Origin: Rhizophagus clarus
Taxonomy: Eukaryota > Glomeromycota > Glomeromycetes > Glomerales > Glomeraceae
Reading direction: 5' to 3'
NCBI GenBank assembly: GCA_015698045.1
Contig: BLAL01000040.1
Location: forward strand, 784,501 to 848,500
Length of the DNA: 64,000 nt
The position numbers and the translations under genes were made by a program. How positions within the stretch are numbered: position 1 is the first letter of the stretch; every line of letters starts with the position of its first letter. A model generated the notes under the pieces. The model saw only the letters and a program-made list of their open reading frames with translations. It was not told the DNA's origin and made no database searches. Below are positions 53,791 through 64,000 of this stretch, in pieces.

Positions 53791-55983
53791 TTACAAACTA
53801 TAAATAAAATCAGGATGTAAGTCGCCCATATTTTTAATTTCTTCTTCAGTTTTTCCTTCTAAAAATGATTGTGGATTTTCCCTCTTTTTCTTATTTAACA
53901 TTTTGAAAATAATTAATTGAATAATTGAAATACATGTCGCAGCAACTAAAAATCCCAAAGATATAGAGTGACCAAAGATAAAATGCGGATAATCTTTTGG
54001 CCGATAAACTTGTGATGCTACTGCACCACCCAAATTTGCACACATCATCACCATTGCTGTCGCAATACCTCTTTTTGCATGACCAGCTATGTTGTTCGTT
54101 AACCTGTTAAAAATATGAAGAGAAGTGAAAATGAAAATATGAAATTATATTAAAATAATAAAAAAAGAGAATCAAATTATGTAAAATTTACCATGTGATT
54201 GAAGTTATAATTGTTGGAAATATACCAACTCCAACAATACAAGCTCCAGCATATTTTCCTAAATAAATAATTTCAATTTAAATAAACATGATTATATTGC
54301 AATCTCTTTTTCAAAAAAAAAAAAAAAAAAAAAAAAATAGGATTGCTTACCATGTAAGCCTACTGAAGGCATAGCTAATAAGATATAACCAATAATTGCA
54401 ACGAATGAACATGATATGATAAATGGACTACGAATACGTTTACGGTCCGAAATTATTGCTACAATTAATCCTGATATGCCAGCACAAATAAATGGTGGTG
54501 CTGACCATAATTGTGATTTAACTGCCATACGGTTTAAAAAAAAAATAAATTATTTGATTAACTATTAAATGGGGAAATTACTTAATTTAATAAAAAATTT
54601 TATAATTACCGAAATCAAATCCTAATCCATGTATTATTGTTGGAATAAATAATGAGTAGGAATAAAATGTTATTGAACTTACTCCAAGATGTAACATAGC
54701 TAAATAAACTTTCTAAAATAATAATTAAGAAAGTATTAAAAAAAAAAACCTTAGAATATTATTTACATTATTATAAAACATTTACGTACATAATCTGTTA
54801 ATGCAGCGTAAATTTGCTTTTTATCAAAACTTTCTACATGGGCTTTTCCAGCGTCATTTTTTAATCTTCTAACAGCATATTTACGTTCTTGATCACTAAG
54901 CCATTTAGCTTTCTCAGGATAATTAGAGAGTAAGAAATAAGAGAGCATAGAAACTACAATTGTAATTAATCCTTCAATTAAAAATAACTGTATAAAATTA
55001 AAAGGCTTTATCAGTAAGAGAAAATTATCATAACAAGAAGTAAATACTTAATACATACCCACTGCCACCCTTTTAGGTTTGCCCTTCCATCTAATCTTAC
55101 AATGCCATATGCTAATAAACCGCTAAACGAACCAGCAAAACTAGTTCCAACGGCAAATATGGCTATACGAAAATTGGTTTCTGATCTTTTGTACCATGTA
55201 GTTATATAATAAATTGCACCTGGGAATAATCCTGACTCACAGGCACCTAAAAAAAATCTTGCTGACATTAACCCCGAAAAATTTTTTACCTAAATAAATT
55301 AATTTTAATTTTGGTTACAATTAACATCTAATTGATTTCTTTACTTCAAAAATTAAAACTTACAAACGCCATAAGCATCATTACAAGTCCCCATGATATC
55401 ATTATAAAAGGAACTAGAATACGAAATTGAAATTATTAAGTAAACTTATTTGAAGGTAATTTAAAGAATAATAAAAATATTTATTTACTCCAAATAGATG
55501 GATTTGTCCTAATAAGCATGAAATTTGAAGGAACTTCAAATAATATATATCCACTACAAAAAGAAATATATTATTATTATTATTATTATTCAATTTGTAT
55601 CGAAGTAACTTTAGTTTAAAGGATTACTTACATGAAGAAAATACTTAGACACCAATTAAATTGAGTTCCAACCAATCCAAGATCTTGTTCAATATGTGCC
55701 AATTTCGCGTTTCCAATATTTACTCTAATAATATTCAAGGGATGCGTAATGAATTATTACACGAGTAATAATAAACAAGCTTTACACGAAAATTGAAATC
55801 GTTATTTTTAAATTACCTATCCAAAAAACTTAAGAGATATAACACAGTTATTAGAGGCATAATTCTAAAATCAATTTTTAATAATAATTTCTTTTCAAAT
55901 TCTTTATCCTCAACAAATTTCTCTTCTCCATTGCTGAATTCTACGTCTTTTTCAAGATTATCAGAATTTTCAGTTTTCATCAT
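53791..55983 (-). CDS. MFS transporter 6, DAL5/TNA1-like
   Basis: Ten exons: 55983-55817, 55724-55632, 55553-55489, 55413-55364, 55289-55059, 54987-54790, 54712-54610, 54521-54351, 54258-54192, 54103-53791. The total is 1458 nt, or 485 residues, in frame. A second ATG at 55980 immediately follows the first, so the start could be one codon shorter. FLGACESGLFPG and SDRKRIRSPF are intact; the tail ends GDLHPDFIYSL. Exon 6 ends LTDYV as in copy 5. The intron before exon 9 contains a ~27-base A run (plus strand), longer than in siblings. Presumably a functional plasma-membrane anion:cation symporter; substrate unknown. Confidence 0.9.
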
Positions 55984-56043
55984 TGTTGATAAAATTTGGG
56001 GTCGATAGTGTTTGTATTATTCGTTCTTTAGATAAATTAGTTG

Positions 56044-56051
56044 TATTTATA
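56044..56051 (-). promoter_or_regulatory. TATA box of transporter 6
   Basis: TATAAATACAACT about 61 bases upstream of the ATG. Confidence 0.6.
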
Positions 56052-56059
56052 ATTAATTT

Positions 56060-59052
56060 TTCTTCTTTTTTTTTTACTAACCATAATTATTTTTTTTCTT
56101 TTCTACTAACCAAAATTTTTAAAAATCCCTTCCAATAGGAGCTCTAATTAAGCATGAGAAAGAGATCGCTATAAATGTGACGGTATATCATCGGGATTAA
56201 ATAACTCCTTATAAGAAACGGTTTCAGATGAATAAATGAAAAGTATTTGCATAAAAGCTATCAATTCATTTTTAAAGTTATCGTTATAAGAACTATTTTT
56301 TTACTATTTTTGAAATTAATTTGCGAAATTTAAAAGACGCTCCGTTTTATGTCAATCAAAACAAAATTCGATTTTGTAAATTTCATAGAAGAAAGTATAT
56401 TTTCCCGAATCTTGACGGTCCGTTACATTTGAACTAGTATGATAACTTTCTGGCCCCCATGTGAATAATATTTATGAAAAATTATTTATTATATTTTGTG
56501 TGACTAGTGATCATATAATAATTGGAAGATCAACTGTAACAAAAAAAAGTAAGAATTCTGATTATCTTTATCTAAAGAAGTAATTATTATTGTTTGGAAC
56601 TATAAATCGGTTTTACAGTTTTACTATTACTGTTTCTGTAGGATTTATTGGGGTAATTGTTTTTGAATGAGTGGTATAAAGATAATTGTTTTTACATTTT
56701 TATTTTAAATTATAGGCTTTAAAGTTTTATAAATGATTCAAAAATGGTAAAAGAATTTCATGTTTTAATGATTTACTTCGTGATCCGCAAAGGATCTACA
56801 AAAAGGTGTTTTAAATCAGATAAAATTAAAAACTGTGGGAATATAAAAATGTGAATGAGTTCATATATCAGGAAAAAATATACTAGTGATCGACATTTTA
56901 TGCCATTTTAAAACACCGTCAGGGATAAAACCAATTTTGGCTCACCGAAATTTACCGATATTATTGTAAACTCCGTGATATTAATATACCGAAAGCCAGT
57001 GTTAGATCACATGAATGGAAGGTTCGTACAGCATATTTAGATTTTTCAGTATGTTATGTGTATCATCTAAGTATTGGACAAAAAATTCATCATTATATAG
57101 AATTGTAATTAAATTCACCTGACGATAAAATAATGGATAATGATGGAATTAGAACTTTATTACCATTAATTAAATATAAAGCACTTACGTGCATTTACCG
57201 GCATTTTCATGCCCGTTCTTAAACGCCTTATTCCATTCGTAGGCTTACCAATTGCTCTTTTGTGACTAGTAACTTTTTATCCATTAATAATTTGATGTTA
57301 ATTAAATTTCTTTCTTGCATTGTAAGGACTACGCGGCTACGTCTAGAAAGATTATGTCGTAAATTGTGACGATATAGTTAATTACTTATCTATAAAATTA
57401 AATAATATATTCGCCAAAATAGTATCCCTTCAGTCACATGATGACACACATTAAAGTGTTCACATTAGTATATTTTCCGCAATTCATCGGCTAAGAAATA
57501 TTTTGCTTTTCTATAATATTTTTTTTTTCTTTTTTTTTTGTGCATAGATTTTTAAACAACAGAAAGTGACTAATGATATATTTCAAGTGAATAATTTTAA
57601 CATTGTCATGAATGATATGATTAAGGACGGCTTGAAAAATATTGAAGAAAAACAGTTGTGTCTGCAGAAATAACGCTGTTAAGTTGTCAATACCAAAGGA
57701 ATAGAATTTTTACGTTTCGACAAGTTTAAGTTTGTATCAGTTTAATTAAATAATGGTTAAATTTTCATGTTGGTTTCAATCTACATGTGTTTAATTATTA
57801 ATTAATATTATAAAGCTTTAGTTATTTGATGATAATTTATCAAATCCGCTCTTTAATTAAGCCAGCATTTTTATTATTTCAACTATTATCAGTTATGTCG
57901 AAGTTATGTTAATTATGTACAATTAACCCTCCACATATGCTCCTTTGGGAACGGACTCAATGTGCATTTTCAGAGGATTTGCATTTATAGAGGTGCATTA
58001 TGGAGTGTTAACTGTAAATAATAGGAATAAATTCAAGTCAGATGAAAAATTTGTGAGTAAAAGTACGTTTGCTTTTATTAGATTTTTGGTCATTTTAAAT
58101 TTCTTATAAAATGGAAAGATTGTTCTGCTCTTTACACACTATCTCTTTTTTATTTTCTGAGTTTTGCTAACAAATTTGCTCGAAGATATCTGATTATAGG
58201 GATTGTGGTTATAATAGAACAACTGAATCCAAAATCCAATTCAGAATACTTTAATATTAATAGAAATCGGTACAGCAATAAAGAATTAACTAATGTTTAT
58301 CTATTTTAAATATTCATGCTTGGACAATGTGATAAAGTCGTCTCATTTTTTTTTTTTTTCTATTTCACCTTAAATCAACTTTTTCTTGCACTAATAACTA
58401 AACATACAGTAAATAACTGTCTAGGGATAATTCTGGCCGGCATTAAGATTTGCATTATGTAAGTTTTGTACCTTAATTCCAGCCAGAATCTTGACGTGAT
58501 ATCTTATTGGTTAACCATCCTAACTGATACCAAGCTTTATGATACTTATCTTCAAAAGTGACATTCAAAACGCATCTATTTCCCATTTATTACCGAAAGA
58601 AGAAAATAATTAATCTTTGTTGATGATGTAACATCAAAATTTAAATTGACTTGGATATCAATAAAAGTAGTGATCAATTTTCAATTTGATTTCATATCCA
58701 TAAGGATTATTAAACATGTATAAAAGCAATTTAATTACACAGAGTGGGTGATTGAGAAACAAGTACCCCTCAAATTTTTCTATTTAAATTCTTTTATCAG
58801 TTAATAAAAAGTCAATTAAGTTATTACTTATTAACCTAAATATTATTCATTGATTATTAGAATTAGAAAAAGATAGGTTTATTTATTGAAATTTGGATAT
58901 TCAATGCAAAAAACTACATATTTTGAAAATAATATGACAAAAGTAAAATCAATGCATGTACGTGCTTATGCCATTAGATTTGATATGTTTTTGCAAATAT
59001 GATAATGATATTATATGACTCTATTTAACGCATGTATTATTTACAATCCTAT
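56060..59052. other. Intergenic DNA between transporter array and RdRP gene
   Basis: First ~500 bases share words with the upstream flanks of other transporter copies. A short segment near 57125-57190 reads like weak coding DNA (NSPDDKIMDNDGIRTLLPL) but has no start, splice context or length. A 95-bp MITE lies at 57920-58014, and AATTCTGGCCGG near 58432 repeats a word seen at 45176. No gene supported. Confidence 0.5.
57920..58014. mobile_element. 95-bp MITE with TA target duplication
   Basis: Inverted ends CAATTAACCCTCCACATATGC and (inverted) CAGTTAACACTCCATAATGC are flanked by TA at 57918-57919 and 58015-58016. Ends of this type and TA duplication fit the Tc1/mariner-pogo group. The element is little more than its two arms, so it forms one long hairpin. 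Confidence 0.75.
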
Positions 59053-62000
59053 CTATTGATTGTTACCCTCCAATGTTGAAACATCTATATCTCTGATCAA
59101 ATTCGTCATCTTTTCCAAGTGTTTATCCATACGAATCGCTAATAATATATCTGCGACAACCCATGGAAAACTTAACAGGCAAGTTTTACCTCCTCGATCA
59201 GAATATTCTTCCTGATTATAAGTTACGTGATACCAAGCGCAAGCCTTTGCTTTAGATTCATCGTTTATTGGAATCGGTATATGTAAACTAAAAGGTATTG
59301 TATCATTCGAGTCAATGTCATCATTAGTATCCTGTGTCAATCCAATTAAGAATCGTTTTCGATAATTATGAATAATATGCGATACCGTGCCGGCGATCAC
59401 TTCCCGTATATCTTGAGATTTTCTTCCATCTATCCGTTTATATCCCAACAACTGTGCGGTTAAAATCTCAGCTTCCGTCTTAACTCTGTACTTTTTCATA
59501 ATATTACGAATTTCGCCATTATAATGATCCCGAAAAACAATAGCCTCTTCAATATAATCTTCAAATCCATCAAACATAAAATCATCATTTGGAACTATGT
59601 CTCCTACATAATATTTTAATAGGGGATCCCTATTTGGTTTATCGAGTTTGATATTTCGATATAGTCGTCCAAGTATTTTTTCGGATCTATACGATTCTTT
59701 GAACTTATGCTCCATAAAATCAGGATATTTACTAATGGTAGGTAAGCTATCATCCACTGGAACTCCCGTTTTATTAAAGTCTACCGCTTTTGAATGCTAA
59801 ATAATTAAAAACATTAATACTTGATTAAACTATTGCCCGAAAATATTATTAACTTCATACCAGTTCGGCTAATTCAATACATTCTTTAGATCTAACACCT
59901 TTTATACTATAATCCGCCAAGGCTAAATGAAGGTTTCCAATTTGACCAAGACGATCATTCAACATAAAATCTTTGAAAAATTCGCAGACGTCTGTTATTT
60001 CAACATCTCTACCTTCTATAGTTTTTCTAACTGGAGGATCGTAATCCATTGGGTCTTCATTCGAGTTTATGAGAATTCGTTCGTCAAAACAAACGAAAAA
60101 TTCATCCCCATCTTATTTATGTAAATAAATTAATGATTATATTAATTATGAAATAAATAATAATTAATTATTACCTAAATCACCTCCGGACTGTTATATT
60201 AAAAAATACGGGAAACACATAAATTAATAATTATAAATATGTATATATATATATATTTATTTATTTATTATCATTACATACCAGAAGATTAGGTAAGGGT
60301 CTATCTCCTTTTTGACTAAATACCACGCAGTTTCTTAAATGGGATAATTTTTCTGAGACATCGACTGCTCGAACCTTCCTGATATCACCAGGATGCAAAC
60401 ACGGGTTCCTGGTAATCACTATTCAAAAATATTCAAATAAATCAAGATATTTTACAAATAGGATTCATAAGCGATACGAATAACTTACTAGCTTGACCCT
60501 CCCAAACTTTGTGTTCTCTTTTAACTTTATTATTTATCGTATCAAATGTTTGATGTTCAGATACGATGATGGAAGTTTGAACAAAAATTTGATCCTCTTC
60601 CAAAGTTCCACTTTCATCAATTACACCCAGTAATAAAAATGACTTGGGCATTAAAATACGAGCTTTGTATCTTAGAGATTTCAACGCAAAAACTCGTTTG
60701 CACTCCAAGAGTGCCCTTAGGAATGGATCAACGGTTCCTCTCATCATTCCCTAAAATTACGAATATTTTTTTTAGAAAATAATAACCTAATCGAGTCTAA
60801 AGTATATTCAGTACGAACCGCATCAATCATACTAAGAATTGTACGCATAACATGAGAACACTCCCTTGTACCAATATTACGTTTTACAATTCTGCGTGCT
60901 TTTTCTTCGTTAGTCATCATTGAGTCTATATCTGCGCGCATTTCGTTTTGGAGGGTAATAAACACATCATCTTGTATTCCAAGCGTCGACAGTAATAGTA
61001 TAATCTGCCGGTTCAAATGACCTGGTAATGGACTTTTAACCGTCTTAACAATTTCCAAAATCGAAGAAGGTGCATCAAATTTTGTTTGGCTGGGTCGTAC
61101 GCAAAGGACATCACCTTCAAGACTAGGATCCACGGCAACCACTCCCTAAAATTAATGTTAGATTATTTTAAGAAAAGTGATTTTAAACATAAATTGGTCA
61201 TTATGTTCCATACCTTGCATCCACCAAACCGAATTTGGAACACTGAAGGGATTTCCTTGTCTTTTGGCTTTTTTCCCCAATACCTTTTCGCTGCACGTTT
61301 GGCTAGACTCTCCGATATTTTACCACAACCATCACTAAAAAATGTATGAAAATGATGATTTTAAATGCGGAATGATAAACTCAAAATGATTACCTCATAC
61401 CTAAAATTTTTTTCATTTCTTACGATGTCCGGAATATCTATTTTTTGACCTCGATTTAATGTCAATGTTCCAATTGTGCTTGTAAAACATTGACCCATTC
61501 GGGCTGCATATAATGAAGGAGCCTTAATGTTACTAAATTAAAATAAAACCAGTTATATTAATACCGAAACATAATAATTACTATAATCTTATAAATATAG
61601 AACCTACTTGAAGACTCCCATGTTAGCACGAATAAAATTTGCGTTGAATTCTTCATCGGCAGCGACAAACCAACATGAAGTTTCTTTTAGCTGTGACGAA
61701 GAAAATGCTAAAAATTCATAATGTTGTCCAGCTAAACAAAGCCCAGAATTTAATATAGAAAAAATTCTCAAATTTATTATATCAATACTTTCATGTTTAT
61801 TAACATATAACTTATCAAGATTTTCATCTCTAAACGAAACACGTAAGAAACGATCTATTTTATCTTCATATAAGCGTAATATTCTATTTGATGACTCATA
61901 GTTAGGTCCGTCGAAATACATTTTAGTTGGAGTAATAGTTGCATGATTTACCCATACACAACGTGAATTGTTTGTCAAAGGATCTGAGGGACGCCAACCG

Positions 62001-63175
62001 TTAAAATTGTCACAAAAATTCTTTAATGCAACTTTAAAATTAGATACTGGACGTTCTTGATATCTTTTGTCGAAAGGATCCCAATATTTCGTCGATATTT
62101 GATTAAGCGCATGCCATGCCACCATTTCTCGTTTTTCATCAAAAATTAATTCACATAACCGCTCTCCTAACTCTTGTTCGACTTCATCGAGTGTCAATTT
62201 TCCGTAAGATATTAAACTCTCTAATAAAAAACAAATTTTAAAGGGTAATGTTTGACAAAGTACGTCAAAATATTGTCTTGAATAGTCTAATTTTTCAATG
62301 CATCTGACCACACATTGAGGCATAGGGCGTGGAATACCTCTTATTACAAAATTATCTAGTACATCACGCAATTGATGAAGGTTATCTTTGAAGGTTAACC
62401 GATATACTAAACATCTACCAAAAATGTTAACAACTCCGGTCCAATCATACGTTCTGATCCAAAAATCTTGTTCTTCCTGATACCACGAAGTAATTCCAAT
62501 TTTTTCTGATTTAACAGACTCATCAGCTTTGCAATAAAGGTATGGCGGTTGCTTTAGGCTGATGTAAAGTGATGCATCATCTCTCTGGTTATTTGTGTCT
62601 AGAAAAATTCCACGCGAGCTTCCAGCCAAACTGCGAAAAAAAATCTTTACACGTCGTTTTTTTGAAGATTCATCTGATAAATTGAAACCTTCCAATATTA
62701 AAGCTTCTTCAGTCTTTGAAAAACATATCGTGGGCGTTTCATAATAACATGGATATTTCCATTCTGATAAGAACTTAAATTGTTCTGGAAAACCTCTATT
62801 TCTTCTTTCATACTTATAAGATAATTGCCCACCCCAGTTTCCAATTTCAATATTTGATAAAGGAAACATAATCTCATTCTCATACGACTTATTAGATTTC
62901 TTTCGATCTGTCTTTATTTCCTTATTCTCTTTAAAGGGGAGTACACATAAAGGTGTTCCAAAGCAATCTGGAGGATAAAAACTTGTAAACGCGATACACT
63001 TTTGTGCATCGTCTTCTTCCTCAAATTCTGCAAAACCAAAAAGAGCATTCTGATTTCTCATATTTTTTGGTTTTTTCAAGTCAACTTTAGTAACAGGTCC
63101 ATACATTGACAAAGCATCAGCTACATCGGCTGCAATAGCATTATTTGGAATATTTTTAATAAAGACTTTTTTCAT
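59053..63175 (-). CDS. RNA-dependent RNA polymerase with N-terminal RRM (RNA silencing)
   Basis: Nine exons: 63175-61608, 61532-61401, 61334-61214, 61145-60819, 60750-60489, 60418-60282, 60190-60175, 60111-59861, 59796-59053. The sum is 3558 nt, or 1185 residues, in frame. Residues 1-80 form an RRM (KKVFIKNIPNN, FGFAEFEEED). The polymerase core shows VFQIRFGGCKG (about 599-608), GVIDESGTLEEDQIFVQ (758-774), ITRNPCLHPGDIRKVRAV (from 805), the catalytic SGGDLDGDEFF (850-860, with DLDGD at 853-857) and HSKAVDFNKTG (939-949). This is the cellular RdRP family (QDE-1, Rdp1, plant RDRs), which copies single-stranded RNA into dsRNA for Dicer. An RRM before the core is as in plant RDRs. Catalytic aspartates are all present. 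No neighbour relates to silencing. Confidence 0.95.
60175..60190 (-). other. 16-nt micro-exon encoding part of the catalytic motif
   Basis: TCCGGAGGTGATTTAG is bordered by ATAACAG and GTAATAA. It supplies SGGDL plus the first base of the next Asp codon; the downstream exon supplies the rest of DLDGD. Leaving it out would both delete the first catalytic Asp and shift the frame (16 = 3x5+1), so its inclusion is an all-or-nothing switch for activity. The total coding length divides by three only when it is included. Confidence 0.85.
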
Positions 63176-64000
63176 TATAACTAAAAAAAAAAAAATTATA
63201 TCGTTATCTTGAAGTATTTCAAAATGACAAACAGGGTGATATTCTTTCGTTACAGAAACGCTCCTTTTCTTTCTTTTGCAAGAACTTAAAATTGATGTTA
63301 AGACGAAAAATAAATTGGGAAAATTTTTTTTTTTTTTTTTTTCAAGAACGAATTCTTTGTTATGGAGTAAAACTCCGGGTTTTTAAAAATAAAAAAGATC
63401 TACATTGATGAACTGAATTTGAACAGCATCAAAAGGGCAAATCACCTTTATAATGAAATATTTCCAAATATATATAACATTTTCATATACTGTCGTACGA
63501 TGTAACTATCCGCAGCTATACTTGTCATACTCACGTGACTTCAATATATATTTTAAACATCCATATTCCATAACGGGCAGCGAGTTTTATGCAAATGGCA
63601 GTGGTGGCAGTGAATAAACTAATACTTATAGCCGCCGACGCGTGTTGCAAACATGAAACATCGCATGTGGCTGATCAATTAATTTTTCAATTTGTGAATA
63701 GAGTTTGGATCCGCAAGATCCGAAATCCTTTTGAATACAGGTATATTCTTTTATCAAAATTAATGAATAACCTGTCACCAGATGATCATTGGCGTTTAAA
63801 TCTGCAGATCACGATCATCCAAAATTATTATTCCATAAGTGACCATAACTCTTCAGTTTGTGGAATTATTTGCTTGTTATGAAGCAAAAATCATGTGGTA
63901 TCCACTTTTTTTTTTTACTCTTTTTAACTCAATTTCCTATATTTGGAATATAACACGTGATATTTTAAACCAATCAGTGATTAACAACTCACGGAGTAAC
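63176..64000. other. Upstream region of the RdRP gene
   Basis: AT-rich, with a run of ~20 T near 63322-63342. A 97-codon plus-strand frame (63589-63882) has unremarkable composition but no splice partner, homology or initiation context that I can support. A gene may begin beyond the window. Confidence 0.4.

Noticed and set aside
60819..60821. Alternative RdRP donor at ATTAG/GTTATT (near 60787)
   Set aside because: It would shift the frame into stop codons; the GCG/GTTCGT donor at 60819/60818 keeps the 1185-residue frame.
63589..63882. 97-codon plus-strand gene
   Set aside because: No recognisable domain, and it lies at the window edge in the divergent upstream region of the RdRP gene; may be chance.

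Overview
The window is very AT-rich eukaryotic DNA with short GT-AG introns, dispersed repeats and large lineage-specific gene families. The gene content (an intronless F-box protein, tandem DAL5-type transporters, a cellular RNA-dependent RNA polymerase with an N-terminal RRM, a LINE-type ORF1) fits an arbuscular mycorrhizal fungus, most likely Rhizophagus or a close relative. That assignment comes from recognising families and could not be checked by database search.

Layout. 1-30 kb is a gene-poor accessory region. It holds a foldback element with a hairpin minisatellite (1-2085), a decayed zinc-binding-type gene (2480-3766), three non-autonomous hAT-like elements with 8-bp target duplications (5897-6883, 7868-9345, 24479-24857), a retroposon carrying only a broken ORF1 with poly(A) and a 17-bp target duplication (21934-23886), and many tandem repeats. 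Between 11.5 and 21 kb lies the most unusual part: arrays of tiny exon-like modules (25-51 nt), each with a polypyrimidine tract and AG before it and GTAAG-type sequence after it. They occur as two inverted, highly similar copies (15.2-17.2 kb and 19.5-21.0 kb), a second inverted pair next to long polypyrimidine tracts (13.5-14.8 and 17.7-18.8 kb), and a related plus-strand array (12.1-12.8 kb).

30-34.6 kb contains a 487-residue F-box protein on the minus strand, a SINE-like insertion just upstream of it, and a decayed multi-exon gene.

34.6-56 kb is a head-to-tail array of six major facilitator genes of the anion:cation symporter (DAL5/TNA1-like) family, all on the minus strand and all with ten exons. 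Lengths of exons 2 to 9 are identical in the five intact copies, and exon 10 differs in only one copy. Models for copies 1, 2, 4, 5 and 6 stay in frame (476-485 residues). Copy 3 carries three length-changing mutations and is probably a pseudogene. All six keep a TATAAATA box 40-82 bases upstream of the start. The gap between copies 5 and 6 was enlarged by a foldback element that itself received a Tc1/mariner-like MITE.

59-63.2 kb is a nine-exon, 1185-residue RNA-dependent RNA polymerase of the RNA-silencing type. A 16-nt exon encodes the first part of its catalytic DLDGD motif.

Functionally the readable genes are independent: an F-box adaptor, an expanded solute-transporter cluster and an RNA-silencing enzyme. 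The rest is repeat-driven sequence, some of which may still be spliced.
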